Part shown: in pieces, positions 57,205-64,000 of the stretch
Position numbering within the stretch: position 1 is the first letter of the stretch
Layout of the letters: each line of letters begins with the position of its first letter
Assembly (NCBI GenBank): GCA_036346375.1
Contig: CM070500.1
Coordinates: forward strand, 73,102,525-73,166,524
DNA from: Guadua angustifolia
Taxonomy: Eukaryota; Streptophyta; Magnoliopsida; Poales; Poaceae
Length of the DNA: 64,000 bases
Reading direction: 5' to 3'
Made by a program: the position numbers and the translations under genes
The notes under the pieces: generated by a model
Told to the model about the DNA's origin: nothing
What the model saw: the letters and a program-made list of their open reading frames with translations, nothing else
The model's database searches: none

Positions 57205-57495
57205 GATCGAATTGGCACATTAAATGCAGCGAGAAATAGCCATTAAATGAGTTCCGACGCTACCAGCACACAAACTGTGGTAGAGCTGACTTTTGAAGTG
57301 AGATCAGCTTAGAAAAATAGCCTCTCTATAAAATAAGTATCGGTAGTACTAACTTCTTCACAACAGTAGTACCAAAGTTCAAAATATAGAGACACCATTC
57401 AAACACACCCTTTTTAGTAAATAACTACCGAGCAAGAGCTCGGTACTACCGCACATGCGGTAGTATTGACTTTATCACAGCGATACTACCGGTCC
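57205..57495 (-). repeat. 5' LTR fragment of the SIRE-like element
   Basis: Matches 52470-52800 in the same orientation, including AAATAGCCTCTCTATAAAAT and the CGGTACTACCG motifs. It joins the RNase H fragment directly, giving the breakpoint of the internal deletion, and it ends where the Gypsy gag begins. Confidence 0.75.
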
Positions 57496-57881
57496 AGAGT
57501 TTTTGAGAAAAGCACGCTGTAAGAGTTTTCTGAAAAAAGGCTATCATAGTGTAAATGTTCCCAATCACCCAATTCATGCTTCAGCTTAAAAGCTTGTAAC
57601 CACTTAGCTGCATTACCTTCCATGTGCAAAGAAGCTGCGTTCACCCATAACGATTCTGCTATATTATACATCTGGAAGTAGTTCATGCACTTATCCCTCC
57701 AGATCCTGGGACTATCTCCGGCAAATTTAGGGAAGGAAAGCTTGGGTAATGGATTCCGAGAAGAACTGCCTTGATCTCCCAATGGTCGGAATCCCGTCCC
57801 TGATGATCCAGCCTTAGCATCTATGGAACAATTCGTATGCGAACCTGATGGTGTTTGCAACAACGGTAACTTTGTGACCAA
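57486..57881 (-). pseudogene. Gypsy gag core fragment
   Basis: Reads LPKLSFPKFAGDSPRIWRDK, NYFQMYNIAESLWVNAASLH and MEGNAAKWLQAFKLKHELGD, the capsid signature of chromovirus-type gag. The frame ends at the truncation. The preceding part in other frames reaches KQSQERLIMAKQLEATAQSG near 58020. Confidence 0.82.
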
Positions 57882-58081
57882 ATTTCACCGATCACCTCTG
57901 CCGGGTCAGAGTGCCTTTTGGTGGTTGTTCGGTGGCATGATTCCCCCACAATTATCATTTGACTTGATGTTGAAACTTTCCACCGTAAGTCTCGCCACCG
58001 CTTTGGGCCGTGGCCTCCAATTGCTTGGCCATGATCAATCGCTCTTGGGATTGTTTGTGCATTACAGGGCGGCTAACTCGA

Positions 58082-58910
58082 CTGTTTGTTTCGGCTTTTT
58101 CTTGGCTTAAAAAAAGCCAAAAGCTAAAACAAACAGATAGCTTTTAAGCGAAACTTAAAAAGCCAAAAGCCTCCCATGAACTAAAAGCCAATGTGAGGTG
58201 GCTTTTTTGGCTTTTTGATTGAAATTTATATTTGCCATTGAAGTTGTAACATATTTACCCACCAATGCCATCCATATAACTTATCTCTGGCGGGGAGAAT
58301 CGGAGGCCGCCACGTGTCACCGTTTTTTTGAAAAAGCCCTCCATAAATTTCAGAATTACGTTTAGGTCCTCTGGCGGTTATTTTGCAAAAACCGTAGTTT
58401 GTATATATTCGCGAACAGGTCCTCCGGTGGGTAGTTTTGCAAAACAAAAATTACATCAGACCCTCTATCGGTAATTTTGCAAAAGAGCCCTATAGTTTCA
58501 GATATTCGCGTCGGGTCCTCCACCTTTATTTTTTTGTTTTTGCGAAAAAAGCCGTAGTCTATATATTGGCGGTTGGGTCCAACGGTGGGTAGTTTTGCAA
58601 AAACAAAAATTACATCCGACCCTTCTCTTGGTAATTTTATAAAAAGAACCCTATTATGCGAGTGGCGTAGCGCGAGTTCCTATCTAGTATAAATGAAACT
58701 TCTTTTGTTTTCAAGGCGTCTCCTCTCCTCTTCCTCACAATCTAAAAGGGTATTTTAGATTTTTCAACAATAAGCTACACTATCCAATCCATAAAAAAGC
58801 CAAGATGCCAAACAACATGCCTTGGCTTAAAAGCAAATGGCTTAAAAGCTCATTAAGCCAAAAAGCGGGCTTTAAGCCAAAAGCCAAAAAGCCTAAGCTG
58901 AAACAAACAG
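58082..58910. mobile_element. Nonautonomous DNA transposon with CTGTTTGTTTC ends
   Basis: Left CTGTTTGTTTCGGCTT and right complement CTGTTTGTTTCAGCTT are inverted. Many GGCTTTTTGGCTTTT motifs lie near the ends, and two copies of GGTGGGTAGTTTTGCAAAA lie inside (58423 and 58583). Likely hAT type. The flanking duplication is unclear. It interrupts the gag of the Gypsy element. Confidence 0.7.
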
Positions 58911-58914
58911 GGCC

Positions 58915-59016
58915 TCAATCTGTGTCGCCATTTGATGCTGGAGTGTTTCCATTGCCGCCACCTTGGTCACCAGCACGTCGATAGTTTCCTTGATCGTTCC
59001 CCATTTCTCTTCCATC
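58915..59016 (-). pseudogene. Gypsy gag N-terminus
   Basis: From the ATG at 59016 the minus strand reads MEEKWGTIKETIDVLVTKVA then AMETLQHQMATQIE, a coiled-coil-like start typical of Gypsy gag, up to the transposon insertion. Confidence 0.7.
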
Positions 59017-59230
59017 TGTGTGGTCGCCTCTCCCATGGCGTCCAGGACGAAGCGCGTCTGTACGGAAGGCTTTGGAGGAGCCGTGCTGACCAGTCACCAA
59101 GCCGAGCCAATCGGAATTGGGGATTTTACTGGGATCGATTGAGACCGCGGAAAAGCAAGTCGCAAGTTCCCAAACCCTCCGCCGGAAAAATTTTACAGCT
59201 CAAGACCGAGTGAATCCCTTGATCGCACGC

Positions 59231-59245
59231 GGCTCTGATACCAAG
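59231..59245 (-). other. Primer binding site (initiator Met tRNA)
   Basis: GGCTCTGATACCA on the + strand is the complement of TGGTATCAGAGCC, the usual plant initiator-Met PBS. It lies two bases from the LTR edge. Confidence 0.9.
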
Positions 59246-59247
59246 AT

Positions 59248-59672
59248 TGTTACAACCCCTTGCATCAAACGAGGATTGATGCGTGAGTTCGGCCGTTTCG
59301 AGAGGAATACAGAAGAAAGAGGAAGAGAAAGAAGAATTGGGGAAGAAGGCAAGCCAGAAGATTCTTTATATTTTTCAGAGATATCGAGTTGTTTGTCTTT
59401 ACATAAGTATATATACCCCAGCTATAACCCTTTTCACTTCTTCAATTGACTCTGTAACTCATTACAGTAATATTGACTATTACAATGTTTCGTAATTACT
59501 GTTCATTGTCATTTACGGTGGATCTCCTTTCACTCGCCGATTACTTCTAATCTGCACCCTTGCTCGCCTTAACTGAAGCCAAACACTTCGTTACTCCTCG
59601 TTGCCGACTTCCAACTCACTTCCCGCCAACTCCTGCCCTTGGCGCTCTGCAACGCTGGTGTCGATTGTAACA
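59248..59672 (-). repeat. 5' LTR of the truncated Gypsy element
   Basis: Starts TGTTACAACCCC and ends GATTGTAACA, so the ends are short inverted repeats. A TATA-like GGTATATATACTT lies at 59404-59416 on the minus strand. Length 425 bp. Confidence 0.85.
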
Positions 59673-60029
59673 TGTCCTCCTCGATCGATCCGGGCTTGCA
59701 CACATCATCGTGCGTCCCACGGGCTATGTATACATCAAGGAGATCCCTATATTATCAGTCTTGTAGAGCGAGAACAGAAATGGTCATTAACCCACCCCAC
59801 AGTTAACAGTCTTGTGGCATGTTGTTCCTGCCAAATATTGGTCTTTCAAAGTGACACATTCTTCACATTTTTGGCATATTGTTCATTCCTTCCGGCAAAA
59901 TAAGAAAATAAAACAGTTCAGACCTTAATTCAAAACTTCAGGTCCAGCGTGTGTCATCCATCCATTAGGGAATACATGAACCAAACCCAGAAAAAAAAAG
60001 CCAACCTACTAGCTGTATACATACGCAAG
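59673..60029. other. SDR gene 3' flank, no other gene
   Basis: Probably contains the 3' UTR of the minus-strand SDR gene. No supported reading frame. Confidence 0.5.
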
Positions 60030-63000
60030 CTAAACGTCACCGGTTTCTCTCGGAAGGGTAGACTCGTCTAGCCAAGAATAAAAAATACTCTGCAGCCCTG
60101 ATCTATAAGATGGGTGAAGAAGCCTAACGCCAAGTTCCTGTTTCAGCCGAGCATTAGAGACCCGTTTCTCGGCGGTTATAACTCTATCCTGACTGTTTGA
60201 TCCCGCGGAATCCCTTCTCAAATCCGGATATCTTCTCTCTATCAAGCTCCGAGCAAACGCAAAAACCTCGACTCTTGGAGCAGGGTCATCATCCACCACA
60301 TTGTATATTTTCCTGGAAATGAGATTGGATATCAATGATCAGCCTCCATAGGTATCCCCAATTTCAGTGGGTCTAGTAAGAAAAAAGTTTATAAAATATG
60401 ACTAAGAACCAAAATACTAACAGTACATGAAATTGGGGTTTATGTTTGCTAATATACAGACATAAAACCAAATATTGAATGAAATAAAGCTATTTTGGGG
60501 GGAAAGAGGCCAAGGAAGTTGTTTCTGTAGAGCAAAGCAAGCTTGAGAAATACAACCAAAGTAAAATTTTTGGTGGTGCAGTCTCAGATTTGAGCTATGC
60601 TATGTAACACAGATAGAAATGGAGTTTGAAAATATGCTTGAAGGCTGAAGCAATTGCATAGAACTGAAGAAAATGTACAGGCATGAGAAAACAGAAACCT
60701 TGCACATCTGATGCTCATGCTAGCCAGGATAGCCTGATGGATGTCAGCCACATGGATTCGTGCAGTGTACTGCTTGGACTCCCTCAACTTCTGTCCTTGT
60801 GACAAAGATTTGCTCTTAGCTATGGTGTCCAGAGCACTGCAGTAATCAACAAAGGTCATTGCAATAGGGATCATTGCACGAATTACCATATGGTGCTTTC
60901 AATGAATAAATTTTCCCATTCTTCATCCATTACATTGTTTGGTCATTTCTTTCATAAAGTGGAAGTGTTGTAAATCTTTCGCTTTTCAGAAAGTTGCACA
61001 TAGTGGTAGTGATCAGAATGTCAGTTGTCAAATCTTGAATTTCTAGAGTCAACTTAATTATTTGATTAGAAATCAAAATAGTAAAACAGGTTGAAGTATT
61101 AGCAGATTGAAACCTTCTTCCAGGCCCATATATCCCACCCAAACGAAATATGAATGCTGACAGATCCAGCTCATCTATAAGGTTCAACCATCCTTTTTCG
61201 GCATCATATCTTAACTTGGCAGACTCACTATTTGGATTCACTGTATGACTGCATGTGCAGCAGTTTCTTCAGCTTTCTGTTAAAAATGTTTTGCAAAAAC
61301 ATATACACACAAAACTACTCAATCTCTTACTCCTCGTCGACCCATGCACCACCACAATCACCGTATACACCTGTAAAATAATAAGAATTATAAGGTAGTT
61401 CTAGAAATTCTTTCTGGTCGTTAACACATCGTCTGAGATGTTCTTTATCTAAGTTAACCTGAAAAGTGAAAAATAATGTACTTGACAAGAGTGAAGATAT
61501 AGATATCCTAGTGTATTAGTGTGCAAATCACACAACAGTATCTAGTAAGGAAGCAGCAGTATCTAACATGTTGCAGTTTACAATAATTGCACAAGTAAGA
61601 AAGCAGCTGCCACCTGTCTGTAACAAGTTGCAACTCTTAGTTATATTCATAGCATAATGGTATACCTAAGCAAAAGCATAAAACATCACTACTAGTTCAT
61701 TTAGCTACTTCATGTTAAATAATTCAGTGCATTGGCAACTTTTGAAATGTTGGAAATCAATTCAGCCTCAAACTAACATACAAGATTATGCTACAAACAT
61801 AGAACAGCAGTTCATACTAGAGGTACATATAATATGTGAACTTACTTGTTGAAGAAAGGTAACATAACCATTGAAGATTACCATCATGCAGCGTCCTTTC
61901 CAGATCAGCATGTAAAGAAAGCAACTGCAGGAAGGTATTAGAAGCAAATAACCATGAAGTTAAATTCAGATGGCATTCAAGTCAATCGAGCTGACTTGAG
62001 AATCTAATAATTGACAACTTACAGGATCACCAATTCCAGGGATGGGTGGAATGGAGATGAGCAAATGAGTTGCATCTTGCAAAGCATGAAGATTTGCCAA
62101 ACTGGAATTGACATAGTTATCAATAATAACATGAATTCATTTGTGGTGGTGGTTGGTGTTTGTTTGTGGGTGTGGGGGGGGGGGGGTTGTTGTTGTTATG
62201 GTACACAGCAGCACACAAGAGCATCAAAATGATATTTACAAGAAAATGGAGCCTAAATGTAGTACAAAGTTTGATGGTATGTACATGACATTCCCTGAAT
62301 AACCGACCAATCTACTATATCTAAAGTATTTGCGTTAACACAAAAAGATGTTCAGTGCAAGCAGTTAGTTCCAAAAAGGTCGACCTTACCGCAGTTCTTA
62401 TCAAACGTTTTGGCTTAAGGAATTTAAGTTGCGATTTTACAAAAGCAAAGTATGTTTAAAGAAAAAACATGTGCATGTTTAGCTGGTTCTGCGATTTCAG
62501 TAAGCAATGCTACGGGATTTGCCCTAATGTTCTTTCACGCAAAAGATGTCGGCAGGTTTGCTACTTGTTGCTGGCGGTGGGCTGAGCAGCTTGCTAGCAA
62601 TTTAGAGTACCTCCACTCTACTTAAGTGGCTAGTAGCCTAGCACATCAAATTCATCTATGTTTTTTACTACTGGGCTACGGCTGAAGCTTGGCAACTAGT
62701 ATACTGTGCAGCAATCCTTGAATGAAGAAGAACAAGAAGAGCAGGAAGAACCCGTACCTGCCCCTTGTGGCATCGAAAACGGAAGCATTCACGCCCAGCA
62801 TCTCGAGCTCCATCTTCTTGGCAGAGCCGGTACACGTCCCGGAAACCCGCCTGCACCATTCATTCACCCAGACACGGAATCAGGGCTCCGGAGGACGAGA
62901 TGGCAGCGGCGGTGTCGATCAGGTGGAAGGTAAGTCCACCACGGAGGTTGGCAGAGGGGATTGGAGATGGACGGCGGACTCACCATCCCTGCGCGAGGAG

Positions 63001-63087
63001 GCGCTCGGAGACGTAGCGGCCGACGAAGCCGGTGCCGAGCACGAACATGTGGCGCGGCCTCGGCTGTACGGCCATCGGCGCCGCCAT
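60030..63087 (-). CDS. NAD(P)-binding Rossmann-fold (extended SDR-like) protein (8 exons, 316 aa)
   Basis: Minus-strand exons: 63087-62984, 62850-62758, 62101-62023, 61924-61846, 61370-61331, 61248-61114, 60836-60699, 60312-60030. All introns are GT-AG and the lengths sum to 951 bases, 316 codons plus TAG. The N-terminus reads FVLGTGFVGRYVSERLL, with the GxGxxG dinucleotide-binding motif at residues 18-23. SSTSVYGD and RYDAEKGW (Y146, K150) fit the Ser/YxxxK active-site pattern of the SDR superfamily, and FRLGGIYGPGR follows as in epimerase-type members. DDDPAPRVEV near residue 230 is conserved in this group. Likely an oxidoreductase or epimerase; substrate unknown. I recall a similar Arabidopsis protein, At1g19690. 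No organelle signal is obvious; a second Met at residue 5 is possible. Confidence 0.9.
62175..62190. repeat. G-run and TTG repeat in SDR intron 2
   Basis: A run of about 13 G bases is followed by GTTGTTGTTG. Sequencing length may be unreliable. Confidence 0.7.
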
Positions 63088-63298
63088 CCTGGGGGAGATT
63101 CCTGGAACCATCGAGGTCGGGGTTGGTGACTACGCAACTTCACTCTAGAGAGAAAAGGGCGAAAAGCAGCAGCAACCAGAAGAGCTCTAGAAGCTACACA
63201 CCCAGATAACGAGAAAAGGCTCTTGATAACCGACCGTCCCCATGAACAACACGGCATAATCACTGAATCATCGGTTGGAGCGTATCATCTTTGATAAG

Positions 63299-63511
63299 GT
63301 TCTGTTTGAAACAGCTTTTAAATATGCAAATTCTAGATTCTTCAAAAATTAAGTAGATGACAGCTTATGATTCTCTAATAATCCAAATTCTAAATTCTCC
63401 AAAAAGCTTCTTCCATAATCAAAAGTAAATTTAAACACAAAATCAAAAACTTTCACCCACCCAATTCTTAGAGAATCCAAAATCTGCACAAGAAGTTGTC
63501 TCAAACAAGGC
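63299..63511. mobile_element. MITE upstream of the SDR gene
   Basis: Left TCTGTTTGAAACAGCTTTT and right complement GCCTTGTTTGAGACAACTTCT are imperfect inverted ends. It lies about 210 bp upstream of the start codon, so it may form part of the promoter. No clear duplication. Confidence 0.5.
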
Positions 63512-64000
63512 TAAATATACCCTCCTGCCGGCAAAAGGTTTTCCATTTAGACATGGTGCTTGCATTTAAACCTTCAAAACTTTGACCATCAACACCTTTT
63601 TATTGAATACATGAAAATTATATAGGTAAATTTGTTTCGAAAAGCACTTCTATAATATTATAATTCTATTAAGTTTTATAAATACATTATAATAGAAATT
63701 AGTAGTCAAAACTATGTTTTAAAGACTGTACTAATGTATAAAACAACAACTATTTGTGACAGGTGGAAGTATCACATGACATGGATTACTTATTATTAGT
63801 GTGTCGAGTGCAATGTGAACAACTTGCTTGCCGACTGGCAAGCATACAGTTACAAACTAAAGTTTATTCGACAAATGAATAGCAGTTGCGATTTTCTAGA
63901 TGGAGAGCAATTGCCGCCTGTGCTGCAGACTAGCGCCACTGCAGCGCGTCCAGGGCCTGTTTATGGACACGGGCATCTCCAGCTGCCACCACGTTGAAAC
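63512..64000. other. Window end, no gene recognised
   Basis: A 60-codon frame (63815-63997) is not recognised and is probably chance. The region may hold the promoter of the SDR gene or another gene cut off by the window. Confidence 0.4.

Larger units (their letters stand above)
51661..57495 (-). mobile_element. SIRE/Maximus-like Copia element with large internal deletion
   Basis: On the minus strand the order is: 5' LTR fragment (57205-57495), the tail of RNase H (56882-57170), a long spacer with an extra ORF (about 53830-55270), and a 3' LTR (51661-53200). Gag, protease, integrase and RT are missing between the LTR fragment and RNase H. The spacer between pol and the 3' LTR is about 3.7 kb, long for Copia but typical of SIRE-type elements. 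Confidence 0.65.
57496..59672 (-). mobile_element. Truncated Gypsy (chromovirus-like) element
   Basis: On the minus strand: LTR (59672-59248), primer site (59245-59231), gag start (59016) and gag core ending at 57486. A DNA transposon is inserted in gag (58082-58910). Everything after gag is lost at the junction with the Copia LTR fragment. Confidence 0.8.

Overview
This window is nuclear DNA from a grass (Poaceae). Evidence: split genes with GT-AG introns, a GC-rich first exon, LINE, MULE, CACTA and LTR families typical of grass genomes, and very little coding space. I cannot name the species. Two host genes look intact. One is a seven-exon, + strand gene for a GT4-type glycosyltransferase (476 aa, 5145-17702). 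The other is an eight-exon, minus strand gene for a small extended-SDR / NAD(P)-binding Rossmann protein (316 aa, 60030-63087). Two host genes are broken: a BAHD acyltransferase (45377-47325, + strand) and a TLC-domain gene fragment (about 18380-18990, minus strand).

Nearly everything else is nested mobile DNA. From left to right: a SIRE-like LTR (1-3296) invaded by an odd Gypsy derivative whose 3' end is an inverted LTR (732-3035); the glycosyltransferase gene with a 6.5 kb LINE in intron 5 (9157-15647); the TLC fragment with a SINE (18566-18783); a small hAT-like element (20386-21144) and an AT-rich satellite; a decayed MURA-type MULE followed by a plant-mobile-domain (PMD) reading frame (22140-27030); long LTR-like direct repeats (about 29900-43640) interrupted by a FAR1-type MULE with 480 bp TIRs (31614-37063) and by a solo LTR (37717-38187); the BAHD pseudogene with a 516 bp CACTA element in its coding sequence; several MITEs; a scrambled LINE mosaic (48757-50660); a deleted SIRE/Maximus Copia element (51661-57495); a truncated Gypsy element (57496-59672); and the SDR gene.

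The best observations are structural. Target-site duplications and junctions could be read for nine insertions. The FAR1-type MULE carries in both TIRs a short segment resembling the N-terminus of the FAM192A/Fyv6 family. On the minus strand a well-formed 83 bp intron would join that captured start in frame to the transposase, so the transposase appears to use a host-derived N-terminus. The CACTA element sits just after the HxxxD motif of the BAHD gene, with a CGG duplication; with the element and one CGG set aside, the host reading frame is continuous across the site. The inverted-LTR element is flanked by a perfect 5 bp duplication, so it integrated as a unit with a U3 end on each side.

All calls rest on reading the sequence; no database search was run. 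Family names come from recognised motifs, and exon borders were checked by splice sites and phase.
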